Positions 28,821 to 38,229 of a stretch of DNA of 64,000 nucleotides are shown here, in pieces (positions within the stretch are counted from its first letter, which is position 1; each line of letters starts with the position of its first letter). A program made the translations under genes and the position numbers. This DNA comes from Haladaptatus salinisoli (GTDB lineage: Archaea > Halobacteriota > Halobacteria > Halobacteriales > Haladaptataceae): NCBI RefSeq assembly GCF_020614375.1, contig NZ_CP085329.1, positions 1 to 64,000 of the forward strand, in the 5' to 3' direction. The notes below the pieces were generated by a model. It ran no database searches. It saw only the letters and a program-made list of their open reading frames with translations, and was not told where the DNA came from.

Positions 28821-29912
28821 TTACTCGACCGTGACGCGTTCGCCGGCGTCGGCGGCCTCGTAGATGGCCGCGAGCGTCCGCATGTCGACGAGAGCGTGCT
28901 CGCCGTCGGGGGAGGGCGCGACGCCGCGGAGGACGCGGTCGGCGAAGTAATCGAACTCCTCGATCATCTCGTCGCCCGTGACGTCGCGGCGACCGTCGTC
29001 GATCTCGACTTCGCGCTCGTCGAGTCGTCTGAGCCTGAGCGTCTGCGGCGTCTGCCCGAGGAAGGCTGGTTCGAGCACCAGTTCGCCCTCCGTCCCGACG
29101 ACCCGGAGGTAACCCGACCGATAGGAGTGCTGGCTGGCCGTACAGGATGCGTACGTTCCGTCGTCGAACCGGAGCGAGAAGGTCGCGTGCTGGTCGGGAA
29201 CCTTGCGGAACGCTTCGTTCTCGGAGTGCATCTGCGCAGTTACGCTCACGGGGTCGGCGTCGAGGACGAATCGAGACGTGTTCAGGGGGTAGATACCCAG
29301 ATCCATCACCGTCGCGCCGTAGCCCGTGAGTTCGGGGTCGAGTCGCCACTGGTTGGGGTCGGTCGAGACGGCGTCGAGCAGCTGCTGGCCCATGTGACCG
29401 TGGACGGCGACCGGGTCGCCGACCGCCCCGTCGCGAACGAGTTCGCGCATCCGGCGAACCTGCGGGTCGGTCTGCATCCGGTACGCGACCATCAGCGGCA
29501 CGTCCTCGGCGGCCGCGACGAGTTCCTCGGCCCGGTCCAGCGTCGCCTCCATCGGCTTCTCGCAGAGAACCGCCTTGCCGTGGTCGGCCGCGGCCTCGAC
29601 GTACGGGAGGTGGTGGGCGTTGGGCGTGCAGACGTACACCGCGTCGTACTCGTCGGTCGCCGCGCCGTCGACGAACTCGTCGTAGGTGATGGCCGCAGTG
29701 ACGGTCGAGGTTTCGTCGGCGACCTCCTCGGCCTTCTCGCGGCGACCGCTGACTGCGACGGTCGTCTCGCAGAACTTCGACCGACCGACGGCCGGAATCG
29801 CCTGCTCGCGCGTCCACCAGCCGAGCCCCACCGTGGCGAGGCGGAGGGTTCCCGACTCCAATTCCTCCCAGTCCCGCTGTCTGACGTCGTCCAGGTAGTC
29901 AGCGACTGTCAT
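28821..29912 (-). CDS. xacA: Gfo/Idh/MocA-family sugar dehydrogenase (XacA-like)
   Basis: A 363-residue NAD(P)-dependent oxidoreductase. N-terminal Rossmann fold ([17 protein letters not shown]), the catalytic-site motif CEKPMEAT, then the alpha/beta C-terminal domain. In Haloferax, xylose 1-dehydrogenase is in this family. The frame opens at 29990, but the ATG at 29912 has a TATA-like element (minus strand, 29936-29945) about 28 bp upstream. It diverges from the XacF-like dehydrogenase across a region with a perfect palindrome, so the two are probably co-regulated. Other sugars (glucose, arabinose) may also be oxidised. Confidence 0.82.
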   Translation of the reverse strand: MTVADYLDDVRQRDWEELESGTLRLATVGLGWWTREQAIPAVGRSKFCETTVAVSGRREKAEEVADETSTVTAAITYDEFVDGAATDEYDAVYVCTPNAHHLPYVEAAADHGKAVLCEKPMEATLDRAEELVAAAEDVPLMVAYRMQTDPQVRRMRELVRDGAVGDPVAVHGHMGQQLLDAVSTDPNQWRLDPELTGYGATVMDLGIYPLNTSRFVLDADPVSVTAQMHSENEAFRKVPDQHATFSLRFDDGTYASCTASQHSYRSGYLRVVGTEGELVLEPAFLGQTPQTLRLRRLDEREVEIDDGRRDVTGDEMIEEFDYFADRVLRGVAPSPDGEHALVDMRTLAAIYEAADAGERVTVE

Positions 29913-29970
29913 GGATTGGTGGTTCGAGCCGACCGGCAAAAGTGTAGTGGACTTCACGCCGCGAGGATTG

Positions 29971-29988
29971 GCGACGAATCTTCGTCGC
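29971..29988. promoter_or_regulatory. 18-bp perfect palindrome between xacA-like and xacF-like genes
   Basis: GCGACGAA-TC-TTCGTCGC has perfect 8-bp arms. It lies between the two divergent promoters, just upstream of the TATA-like TAAGAATC of the aldehyde dehydrogenase and about 30 bp beyond the TATA-like box of xacA. A single bound regulator could act on both genes. Confidence 0.55.
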
Positions 29989-30028
29989 ACCGTAAGAATC
30001 GTATGGGGTTAGTGAGAAGCGTGGTACG

Positions 30029-31477
30029 ATGACGGAGAGCAAGCGAAATTACGTGAACGGAGAGTGGATCGTATCTGAAACCGGCGAGACCGTCGCCGTC
30101 GAGAATCCCGCGAACCCGAACGAGGTCGTCGCGCGCTACCAGCAATCCGGCGCGGTCGACGCGACCGCCGCCGTCGAAGCCGCCGACGCCGCGGCCGACG
30201 ACTGGGCCTCGACGCCGGGCCCCGAACGCGGCCGAATCCTTCGCGAAGCCGGAGTCCGACTCGCGGAGCGCAAGGACGAACTGACGAGCCTGCTCGTCGC
30301 AGAGGAGGGGAAGGCCCGCGCCGAAGCCGACGGGGAGGTACAGCGCGCCATCGACATCTTCCACTACTTCGCCGGGAAGGCGGCCGACCTCGGCGGGACG
30401 GTCAAGAGTCCGAGCGCACCGAACCAGAACCTCTACACCGTCGAGGAACCGGTCGGCGTCGCCGCCCTTATCACACCGTGGAACTACCCCATCGCCATCC
30501 CCGCGTGGAAGCTCGCGCCGGCGCTCGCCGCGGGCAACGCGGTGGTTCTGAAGCCGGCGTCGATAGCCCCCGGGGTAGCCCTCGAACTCGCGGCGGCGCT
30601 CGACGACGCTGAGCTTCCCGACGGCGTGCTGAACGTCGTCACGGGGCCGGGGAGCGCGGTCGGCACCGAGTTCATCGAACACGATGCGGTGGACGCCGTC
30701 TCGTTCACGGGCAGCAGCGAGGTCGGCAGGCTGGTGTACGAGCAAGCGACCAACGCGGGGAAGCGCGTCCAGACGGAACTCGGAGGGAAGAATCCGACCG
30801 TCGTCTCGGAGTCGGCCAATCCCGCGAAGGCCGCGGACATCGTCGCAGCCGGCGCGTTCGGGACGACCGGTCAGTCGTGTACCGCGTGTTCCCGCGCCAT
30901 CGTCCACGAGAGCGTCTACGACGAGTTCGTCGACGAACTCGTCGACCGTGCGAAGTCGGTCGATATCGGTCCCGGCGCGGAGCACGAGATGGGGCCGCAG
31001 GTCAGCGCCGCCGAACGCGACTCGACGCTCGAATACATCGGAATCGCCGAGGACGAGGGTGCGACGCTTGCGGCCGGCGGCGGCGTCCCCGCGGGAGCGA
31101 AGGTCGAGTCGGGCTACTTCGTCGAACCGACCGTGTTCGTCGACGTGTCCCCGGACATGCGCATCGCCCAAGAGGAGGTCTTTGGACCGGTCGTCGCCGT
31201 CATCGAGGTGAGCGACTTTGACGGGGGCCTGGCGGTGGCGAACGACGTTTCCTACGGCCTCTCGGCGAGCATCGTCACCGACGACCACGCAGAAGCGAAC
31301 CGGTTCGTCGACGAGGCGGAAGCCGGCGTGGTGAAGGTAAACGAGAAAACGACAGGCCTCGAACTCCACGTCCCCTTCGGCGGCTTCAAGCGGTCCTCCA
31401 GCGAGACGTGGCGCGAACAGGGCGACGCGGGACTGGACTTCTACACGATAGAGAAAACGGTGTACGACAGCTACTGA
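30029..31477 (+). CDS. xacF: Aldehyde dehydrogenase (XacF-like, 2-oxoglutarate semialdehyde dehydrogenase)
   Basis: A 482-residue NAD(P)-dependent aldehyde dehydrogenase. The catalytic nucleophile is Cys284 (GQSCTACSR) and the general base Glu250 (TELGGKNP); the cofactor motif is FTGSSEVG and the N-terminal TPWNYP is present. In the oxidative pentose pathway this family converts alpha-ketoglutarate semialdehyde to 2-oxoglutarate. The neighbouring XacA- and XacD-like genes make this assignment likely. It ends 6 bp from the convergent GH67 gene. Confidence 0.82.
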   Translation: MTESKRNYVNGEWIVSETGETVAVENPANPNEVVARYQQSGAVDATAAVEAADAAADDWASTPGPERGRILREAGVRLAERKDELTSLLVAEEGKARAEADGEVQRAIDIFHYFAGKAADLGGTVKSPSAPNQNLYTVEEPVGVAALITPWNYPIAIPAWKLAPALAAGNAVVLKPASIAPGVALELAAALDDAELPDGVLNVVTGPGSAVGTEFIEHDAVDAVSFTGSSEVGRLVYEQATNAGKRVQTELGGKNPTVVSESANPAKAADIVAAGAFGTTGQSCTACSRAIVHESVYDEFVDELVDRAKSVDIGPGAEHEMGPQVSAAERDSTLEYIGIAEDEGATLAAGGGVPAGAKVESGYFVEPTVFVDVSPDMRIAQEEVFGPVVAVIEVSDFDGGLAVANDVSYGLSASIVTDDHAEANRFVDEAEAGVVKVNEKTTGLELHVPFGGFKRSSSETWREQGDAGLDFYTIEKTVYDSY

Positions 31478-31483
31478 CCGAGA

Positions 31484-33568
31484 TTACTCGGCGTCGTCCG
31501 ACTGAACGCGGCCGCGCTCGTCCGGAATCCCGGCGTAGTCGTGGAAGAACGATACCAACGTGTCGCGCCACAGTTTCGCGTGGTCGAGCTGCTCGTCGAA
31601 GCGTTCGGCGACGTGGCGGTGACGCCTCTCGTCGATAGCGTCCTCCAATTCTTTCCACCGGTCGCGCATGGTGCGAACCGCCTCGACGCCCTCGAAGCAG
31701 TTATCGTAGAGGTGTTGGAGGACCGTCGTTCCGTCGAGGTCGTACTCCCACGGAAGGTGGTGGAAGAACAACAGGAGTTCGCGCGGACAAGTCTCCGGCG
31801 ACTCGTAGCGCTCCGCGACCGGGTCGGGGAACTGACCCGCGTAGCCGCTCCCGCTAGCGGTGCGGTCGACGCCGATGCCGTCCTCGCCAGCGCCGTGGTA
31901 TCCGGGCCACTCCGCTGGCGACGGGTTGTAGTGGTTCTCCAGCACGTCGCCCTGATTGTACATCATGTGCATCAATCCGAGGTGACCGGTCGTGTAGTCG
32001 AGGACGGCCGGCCACGAGTCGTGGAGGATGCCGGCGATCGTTTCGACGACGAAGGGGTCGTTATCGAAGGTCTGGCGCACCCACTCGTCGGTGACGGTCT
32101 CGGCGTCGAGGTCGGGGTTCCAGACGAGGCGACCGTAACCGTAGAGATTCGCCTGCGCAAGGTAGTGACCCGTCCAGTTGGGGTCGTCACCAACGCTGCA
32201 GACGCCCGCGACGCCCTCGCCCTCGCTGCGCGTGAAGAGGCCCTTGACTGGCGTCCCTTCGCCGTCCGCGTAGGTGTCGAACTCGAACACCTCCTTCCAC
32301 TGCGGGACGTGGTAACAGGCGTGAACGCCTTGTCCCGTATACTCCTGCGTGATCTGGAGTTCACAGGCGAGGTTCGTCCCGGGCAGTGCGCCGAACAGCG
32401 TCGAGACGGGTTCGCGGGGCTGGAAGTCGATGGGACCGTTCTTCACTTGGACGGTGACGTTGTCCCGGAACTCGCCGTCGAGCGGTTTGAACGTGTCGTA
32501 GGCCTGTACGGCGCGGTCTTCGTGCGAGCCGTAGACGAACGCGCGCCAGTACAGTCGACCGCCGTGCGGTTCGAGCGCACGCGCGAGGACGTTCGCCCCT
32601 TCGGCGTGGTCCCGGTCGTAGTCGTAGGGGCCGGGCTGTCCCTCCGAGTCGGCCTTGACGAGGAAGCCGCCGAAGTCGGGGACGCGGTCGTACACCTCGT
32701 CGACCGCGCCGGCCCACCACGCTTCGACGGCGTCGTCGAGCGGGTCGGCGGTGTCCAGGTCGCCGGCGAGTATCGGAGCGGCGTAGTTGACCGAGAGGTA
32801 GGTTCGGACGCCGTGACGCCGGAAGACGCTCGCCAATGCCTCGACCTTCTCCAGGTTCTCCGACCGGAGCAATTGCCACCCCTCCATCCCTGCGACGGCC
32901 TCATTCGCGCCCGGCCGGTCGGGCTTCTGCGTGTTGACGTTGTTGAGGACGATACCGTTGACGCCGACGGAAGCGAGGAGGCGGGCGTAGTCGCGGTACC
33001 GCGGTCGGAGGTCGGGGAGCCGTTCCCAGTCGAAGATGGATGCACCCGCGTACCCCCGTTCGACGGAGGCGCGGAAAGGGTTGTCCCAATGGTTGACGAT
33101 GCGCTCCTCGGTTCGCGGTTCCTCGATGAGATCCAGATCGTCGACGGGTCGGTGCGTCGCGAGGAGGCGGAGTAGGTGGTACGTACCGTAGAGCATCCCC
33201 TTGTCGGTCGAGCCGGTGACGACCAAACAGTCCTTGTCCTCCCACTCGACCGACCGCAGGATGTACCCCTCGTCGTGGAGGTTCTCAACTTCGGTTTCGT
33301 CGACGGCGGCGCGAACGACCGCCATCCGCTCGCGTCGGCCGACGGCGAGGAATCCATCGACCGTCCGCGGCGGGTGCATCCACAGATGCGGTTCGCGACC
33401 GAGCAGTCCTTCGAGTCCGATGCGAAGTTCCTCGCGAGCCACGTCCAGTTCTGGCCCCTCGGTGGAGGCGAAGACGTGCGCACAGCGCTTGCGGTAGGAC
33501 GACCGAAGTTCGGCGTCACTCACGCGGTCATACCGGAGCCAACAGTCGTCGTACTCGTCCGTGAGCAT
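31484..33568 (-). CDS. Glycoside hydrolase family 67 alpha-glucuronidase
   Basis: A 694-residue GH67 enzyme, the normal length for the family. It removes (4-O-methyl-)D-glucuronate from the non-reducing end of glucuronoxylo-oligosaccharides. Family blocks are clear: GFLVKADSEGQPGP, VQVKNGPIDFQPREP, LQITQEYTGQGVHACYHVPQW, and LMHMMYNQGDVLENHYNPSPAEWPGYH. No signal peptide, so it acts in the cytoplasm after oligosaccharide import. The ATG at 33568 is preferred over the longer frame because a TATA-like TTTTAAT (minus strand, about 33590-33597) lies some 26 bp upstream. Its products feed the GH3, Xac and UxaC/UxuA genes nearby. Confidence 0.93.
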   Translation of the reverse strand: MLTDEYDDCWLRYDRVSDAELRSSYRKRCAHVFASTEGPELDVAREELRIGLEGLLGREPHLWMHPPRTVDGFLAVGRRERMAVVRAAVDETEVENLHDEGYILRSVEWEDKDCLVVTGSTDKGMLYGTYHLLRLLATHRPVDDLDLIEEPRTEERIVNHWDNPFRASVERGYAGASIFDWERLPDLRPRYRDYARLLASVGVNGIVLNNVNTQKPDRPGANEAVAGMEGWQLLRSENLEKVEALASVFRRHGVRTYLSVNYAAPILAGDLDTADPLDDAVEAWWAGAVDEVYDRVPDFGGFLVKADSEGQPGPYDYDRDHAEGANVLARALEPHGGRLYWRAFVYGSHEDRAVQAYDTFKPLDGEFRDNVTVQVKNGPIDFQPREPVSTLFGALPGTNLACELQITQEYTGQGVHACYHVPQWKEVFEFDTYADGEGTPVKGLFTRSEGEGVAGVCSVGDDPNWTGHYLAQANLYGYGRLVWNPDLDAETVTDEWVRQTFDNDPFVVETIAGILHDSWPAVLDYTTGHLGLMHMMYNQGDVLENHYNPSPAEWPGYHGAGEDGIGVDRTASGSGYAGQFPDPVAERYESPETCPRELLLFFHHLPWEYDLDGTTVLQHLYDNCFEGVEAVRTMRDRWKELEDAIDERRHRHVAERFDEQLDHAKLWRDTLVSFFHDYAGIPDERGRVQSDDAE

Positions 33569-33687
33569 GTGACGAGGGGTTTCTCGGGCGCGATTAAAAC
33601 AGTGCCGGTCGTTAACATGCGGTCGACGGGCCGCCGGACGGAGTCGGTATCGTAACAATCTAAAGGGCGCTTTCGGTACGGTGCAGT

Positions 33688-33915
33688 ATGAGCGCGCGAC
33701 GAGATCGGTTCTGGGATTTCATCTGCGTCTTCTCATCGCAGGCGTACGTGTTCCTCGCGGTGTCGGTCGCGCTGTTTTTCTTCTCCGTCTACGCGTGGTT
33801 CAACTCGCCCTCGCCGGGCACCAGAGCCCTCATTCCGCTCACCGTGGCGATACTGTCGGTCAACATCGTCGTGTTGTACGCGATCATTCGTCGCTGTCAG
33901 TCTCGCGATCTGTGA
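33688..33915 (+). CDS. Small two-span membrane protein
   Basis: A 75-residue protein with a basic start (MSARRDRF), two hydrophobic helices (about 15-38 and 47-68) and a basic end (RRCQSR). Not a family I recognise. A TATA-like CTAAAG (about 33659-33664) is 27 bp before the ATG, supporting expression. It lies between the oppositely oriented alpha-glucuronidase and the oligosaccharide importer. Role unknown. Confidence 0.6.
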   Translation: MSARRDRFWDFICVFSSQAYVFLAVSVALFFFSVYAWFNSPSPGTRALIPLTVAILSVNIVVLYAIIRRCQSRDL

Positions 33916-33978
33916 ACGAGGCCTCGTCCGAGAACCTTCAGCGAGAAACGAATCCCGACTGCGGAGTCGGGCGACCGA

Positions 33979-34935
33979 TCAGTCCTGGTGGCGAGCGCGC
34001 ACTCGCGGGTTGAACAGCTTGTCGGTCGACTGGGAGAGCAGGATGAGGCCGAGGGAGAGTACCGCGACCATTACGATTGGCCAGATTATCCAGTGAACCA
34101 TCGCAGCGCTAGTCAGCGCGCCGTTGGAGTAGGCCATATCCATCATGATACCCCAGTTTTCCACCGACCACGGCAGAACTGAGAGGTAGGACAGGCCGAC
34201 GTAAGTGAACAGCACGCCCCGCATCGAACTCATGAAGTTGTAGAGGACGTACGGCATCACGTTCGGGAGGACGTCCTTGAGCAGGATCTCTCCGGTGGAG
34301 ACGCCCATCGCGGTGGACGCCTCGACGTAGTCCTCTTCGCGGATGCCGAGCACCTGCGACCGGAGGTTGCGCGCCAGTCCTCCCCATCCGTTAATTCCGA
34401 GGAGAACGCCGATGAGTACCGGGTTCTCCGGCTTGAGCGTCACCGTGAGGACGATAATCAGGGGGAGGCCGGGGATCGTCAACGCCACGTCGGTCATCGT
34501 CGAAAGCGCCTCGTCGAGTCGCCCGCCGGAGAACCCGGCGACGGTTCCGACGAGCGTGCCGACGGTGACGACGAAGAGGCCGCCGCTGAGCATCAGCAGC
34601 AGCATCGGAGGGGTGCCGAACACGAGCAGTTTCATCAGATCGCGGCCCTGTGTGTCGGTGCCGAGCGGGTGCTCCATCGACTGGAAGGGCTGTTCTAGCC
34701 TGTCGCCCGCCCACATTTGCGTCGGCTCGAGGAGCCACACGCCGACGGTTCCTATCAGAACGTACGTCAGGACGATTCCGAACCCGAGTATCGCGCGCTT
34801 ATCATCGAGCAGTATCTTCCCTGGGACGACGACGTACGCGTTCAGGAGGTCGCTCGCTGTGCCTTGCCACGTCTGTTCCACGTCCGATACCACTTCGAGG
34901 GGGATGTCCTCGGCTTCGATCGATGCGTCGCTCAT
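33979..34935 (-). CDS. Opp/Dpp-type ABC transporter permease (DppC-like)
   Basis: A 318-residue permease: one N-terminal span after a 40-residue cytoplasmic tail, then the five-span core. The HPLGTDTQGRDLMKLLVFG block and the EAA loop (EDYVEASTAMGVSTGEILLKDVLPNVMPY) are characteristic of OppC/DppC. It overlaps the upstream permease by 4 bp. Peptide-type importers with this gene set carry oligosaccharides in several thermophiles, and the neighbours argue for that here. Confidence 0.9.
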   Translation of the reverse strand: MSDASIEAEDIPLEVVSDVEQTWQGTASDLLNAYVVVPGKILLDDKRAILGFGIVLTYVLIGTVGVWLLEPTQMWAGDRLEQPFQSMEHPLGTDTQGRDLMKLLVFGTPPMLLLMLSGGLFVVTVGTLVGTVAGFSGGRLDEALSTMTDVALTIPGLPLIIVLTVTLKPENPVLIGVLLGINGWGGLARNLRSQVLGIREEDYVEASTAMGVSTGEILLKDVLPNVMPYVLYNFMSSMRGVLFTYVGLSYLSVLPWSVENWGIMMDMAYSNGALTSAAMVHWIIWPIVMVAVLSLGLILLSQSTDKLFNPRVRARHQD

Positions 34936-35939
34936 CGGTTCTCACCCGCCGTTTTGATCCGCGGGTCGAGTCGACTGTAGGTCAGGTCGGCCACGAACAC
35001 GCCGACGACGACCGCGACCGTGATTATCATGAACGCGCCCATCATGACCGGATAGTCGCGGCGCAGCGTCGCGTCCAACATGAGGTAGCCGACGCCCCGG
35101 TAGGAGAAGATCTGTTCTAAGATGACGGAGCCACCGAACATGAAGCCGATTTGGATCAATAGCCCGGTGTACAGAGGGAGGATAGCGTTCCGGGCCACGT
35201 ACCGGTAGGAGATGCGGAAGTCGGACAGCCCGCGCAGTCGCGCACCGCGGATGTAATCCGATCCGAGCGTCTGGATGCTGTTCGCGCGCATGCTCAACGC
35301 GATACCGCCGAAGGAGGTCAACACGACAGACAGTATCGGCAGGGTCGCGTAGTACAGGACGCTCCTGTAGTAGGCCAGCGATCCGGGTTCGAGACCGGGC
35401 GCGTACTTCCCGCCCTGCGGAAATACGTCCCACTGGAACACGAACAGGAAGATGAAGAGGAAGGCGAGCGCGTAGAAGGGAATCGAGACGGCGAGCGTGC
35501 TGACGGTCGACGAGAATAGATCGAAGCGACTCCCCTCGGTGTAAGCCATCATCGCACCCAGTAGTATGCCGATGACGTACTGGAGCGTGATCGCGACCGA
35601 GAGGAGAAACACGGTCCACGGAAGAACGTCTGCCATCAGCGTGCTCACCTCGGCACCTTGGAGGTACGAGTATCCGAGGTCGCCTTGGAGCGCCGTGATG
35701 AGGTAATCGACGTACTGCTGCCACAGCGGTTCGTCGGGCTTGACGTTCAGATACAGGCGCACCTGACGGTCTATTGCCGCGTCCGACATCGTGGCGCCGT
35801 ACTTCCGGTACAGCTCCGCGCGCAGCCTATCGATGGGACTGCCCGGCATTAGCCGGATCATCCCGAAGGTGATGGTGATCGTGGTCCAGAGCACCAACAG
35901 TCCCATTCCGATTCGCCGTAGCACCCAGCGCCAGTTCAT
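34932..35939 (-). CDS. Opp/Dpp-type ABC transporter permease (DppB-like)
   Basis: A 335-residue six-span permease with an N-terminal LVLWTTITITFGMIRLMPGSP block typical of DppB, a periplasmic loop, and the EAA-type motif SDYIRGARLRGLSDFRISYRYVARNAILP. It overlaps the neighbouring genes by 4 bp on both sides, so the operon is tightly coupled. Confidence 0.9.
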   Translation of the reverse strand: MNWRWVLRRIGMGLLVLWTTITITFGMIRLMPGSPIDRLRAELYRKYGATMSDAAIDRQVRLYLNVKPDEPLWQQYVDYLITALQGDLGYSYLQGAEVSTLMADVLPWTVFLLSVAITLQYVIGILLGAMMAYTEGSRFDLFSSTVSTLAVSIPFYALAFLFIFLFVFQWDVFPQGGKYAPGLEPGSLAYYRSVLYYATLPILSVVLTSFGGIALSMRANSIQTLGSDYIRGARLRGLSDFRISYRYVARNAILPLYTGLLIQIGFMFGGSVILEQIFSYRGVGYLMLDATLRRDYPVMMGAFMIITVAVVVGVFVADLTYSRLDPRIKTAGENR

Positions 35940-38080
35940 CGGGAGACGCCCTCCGAACGTACGGTTTCGTCGTCGAGCGGTTCGCTCTCCCAGTAGGGAT
36001 GTTCCGCCGGGCGTTCGCGGAAGCAGGCCGTGCGGTGTGTCGCGTCCTCGTCAAGCGTCGGCTTTTGCGACGCGCAGATTTCGCGGGCTTCCGGACACCG
36101 GGGGTGGAATCGGCACCCCGAGGGCGGGTTGATCGGATCCGGCACGTCGATGGTTCGGATGGGTGCCTCGTCGAGTTCGTCGTCCTCGTCTTGAATGTCG
36201 GTCGTCGCCCAGTGGAGCGCCTGCGTGTACGGGTGGCGCGGGTTCTGGACGATTTCCTCGGTTGGACCGATCTCGATGATCTCGCCGAGATACATGACGG
36301 CGATTCGTCCCCCCGCGCGCCCGGTCAGGTACCGGGCGTTCGTGAGGTTGTGCGAGATGAACAGGTACGACGTGTCGAACAGCTCCTGGAGCGTGATCAT
36401 CAGGTCCATCATGTCGACGCGCATCGACACGTCCAGCGCGCTGACCGCTTCGTCGGCGAGGATGAGCTCGGGGTTCATCAATAAGGCTCGGATGAGCGTC
36501 ACGCGTTGTTTCTCGCCGCCGGAGAGCTGGTGGGGGTAGCGCCCGGCGTAGTCCTCGGGCGGTGTCATCCCAGCGGCCTCCAGCATCGCCAGAACGCGCG
36601 CCCTTCGGTCGTTCGCGTCGAGATCCGACTGCCACCGTTTCATGGGTGTCTGGATGATCTTCTCCACCTTCCGGTTGGGATTTAGCGAGCTACCGGGATC
36701 TTGGTGAATGATCTGCAGCGACCGCCTAATCTCGCCGAATTCGATCGTGTTATCCGTGCCGTCCTTCACCTCCCAGATGTCGTAGTCTCGATACTTCACG
36801 CTACCGCCGGTCGGCTTTTGTAGTCCGACGGCCGTTTTGCCGAGCGTCGTCTTGCCGCAGCCGCTCTCGCCCACGACTGCGACGACGTCGTTGTCGTAGA
36901 TTTCGAGGTCGACCCCGTCGACGGCTCGGACGACGTCCGGATCATCGAAGAGATTTAAGAGTCCCCCGTTGGACTGCTCGAAGTGGACTTCGACGTCGTC
37001 CATGACCACCACGGGTTCGTTCGACTGGTTCCCCTGTCGGTCTCGAACCTCGGCGGTCCCTTTCTCCAGAATTAACGGCAGTTCCTCGTCGACGCTCTCG
37101 TGGTGGAAACAGGCCACCTCCTGGCTGTCGGCGACCCGCTCCAATTCAGGGTCGCGGCGTCGACATTCGTCGGTGGCCAGCGGACACCGTGGGTGGTACG
37201 AACACCCCGGCGGAACGTCGACCGGGTCGGGGCTCGACCCCTCGATGGACTGGAGGTCGTCCAGCGACGTCGTGAGGTTCGGCACGGTGTTGAGCAGCGA
37301 CCGCGTATAGGGGTGTTTCGACTTCCCGAGGTCGTCCGCCGGGAACACTTCCATCACCCCGAATGCGTACATCACGGCGATTCGGTCGCAGAGATTCTTG
37401 ATGAGCGGTAGGTCGTGCGTGATGAAGACTATCGTCAGGTTATACTTCTTCTGTATGTCGTCTAGCAGCGTCAGGATGGACCGCTGCATGAGGAGGTCGA
37501 GCGCCGCCGTCGGCTCGTCCATCACCAGCACCTCCGGATCGAGGACCAAACTCAGCGCGATTAACACCCTCTGTTTCATCCCGCCGCTGAGTTCGTGCGG
37601 GTACGTATCGAGGACGCGGTCTGGTTCGAGGTGGAGATCGGTCAGTAAATCGCGAGCGTGCTCCATCCCGCGCTCGACGTTCCGACCGTGCGCCTTCAAC
37701 GTTTCGAGGAAGTGACCGCGTATCTTGAGCGTCGGGTTGAAGAAGCTCATCGCCCCTTGGAAGACCATGGCGATCTCCTCCCAGCGGAGCGATTTGAGTT
37801 CGTCGTCGTCGAGGGCGAGGATGTTGACCGTCTCGCCCTCCTCGTTACGGTACGTGATCTCGCCGTCGACGACGCCGGGGTTAACGACGGCGTCGAGCAG
37901 TGCGGAAGCGAGCATCGATTTTCCGGATCCGCTCTCGCCGACGACGCCGAGCACCTCTCCGCGTCGGATATCCAACGAGATGTCGTCAAGTACCCTCGAA
38001 GTGCCGCGATCCATGTCGAACGTGACGTCGACTCCGCGGACTTCGAGGACGTTGTCTTGCTTGATTACTTGCTGAGACAT
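35936..38080 (-). CDS. Fused Opp/Dpp-type ABC ATPase (DppD-DppF fusion)
   Basis: A 714-residue protein with two complete ATPase domains that are separate proteins (OppD and OppF) in most organisms. First half: P-loop GESGSGKSM, signature LSGGMKQRV, Walker B VLVMDEPTAALD and the Cys-containing C-terminal tail GCSYHPRCPLATDEC. Second half: P-loop GESGCGKTT, signature LSGGEKQRV, Walker B LILADEAVSALD and tail GCRFHPRCPEAREIC. The fusion fixes 1:1 stoichiometry of the two ATPases. It follows the binding-protein gene by 149 bp. Confidence 0.9.
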   Translation of the reverse strand: MSQQVIKQDNVLEVRGVDVTFDMDRGTSRVLDDISLDIRRGEVLGVVGESGSGKSMLASALLDAVVNPGVVDGEITYRNEEGETVNILALDDDELKSLRWEEIAMVFQGAMSFFNPTLKIRGHFLETLKAHGRNVERGMEHARDLLTDLHLEPDRVLDTYPHELSGGMKQRVLIALSLVLDPEVLVMDEPTAALDLLMQRSILTLLDDIQKKYNLTIVFITHDLPLIKNLCDRIAVMYAFGVMEVFPADDLGKSKHPYTRSLLNTVPNLTTSLDDLQSIEGSSPDPVDVPPGCSYHPRCPLATDECRRRDPELERVADSQEVACFHHESVDEELPLILEKGTAEVRDRQGNQSNEPVVVMDDVEVHFEQSNGGLLNLFDDPDVVRAVDGVDLEIYDNDVVAVVGESGCGKTTLGKTAVGLQKPTGGSVKYRDYDIWEVKDGTDNTIEFGEIRRSLQIIHQDPGSSLNPNRKVEKIIQTPMKRWQSDLDANDRRARVLAMLEAAGMTPPEDYAGRYPHQLSGGEKQRVTLIRALLMNPELILADEAVSALDVSMRVDMMDLMITLQELFDTSYLFISHNLTNARYLTGRAGGRIAVMYLGEIIEIGPTEEIVQNPRHPYTQALHWATTDIQDEDDELDEAPIRTIDVPDPINPPSGCRFHPRCPEAREICASQKPTLDEDATHRTACFRERPAEHPYWESEPLDDETVRSEGVSR

Positions 38081-38229
38081 GTGTTGTTCATGCTGAAACG
38101 GTAGTTATCATAGTTGACTCATACCTCATATTTCTATTGTCACCGGTTCGTCGTTTCCGTCCCCAGAAATCGGCATCAGTTCACGTCCGCGAGTACGTCG
38201 AAACCGTTCTCGCTCGGTGACCATGACAC

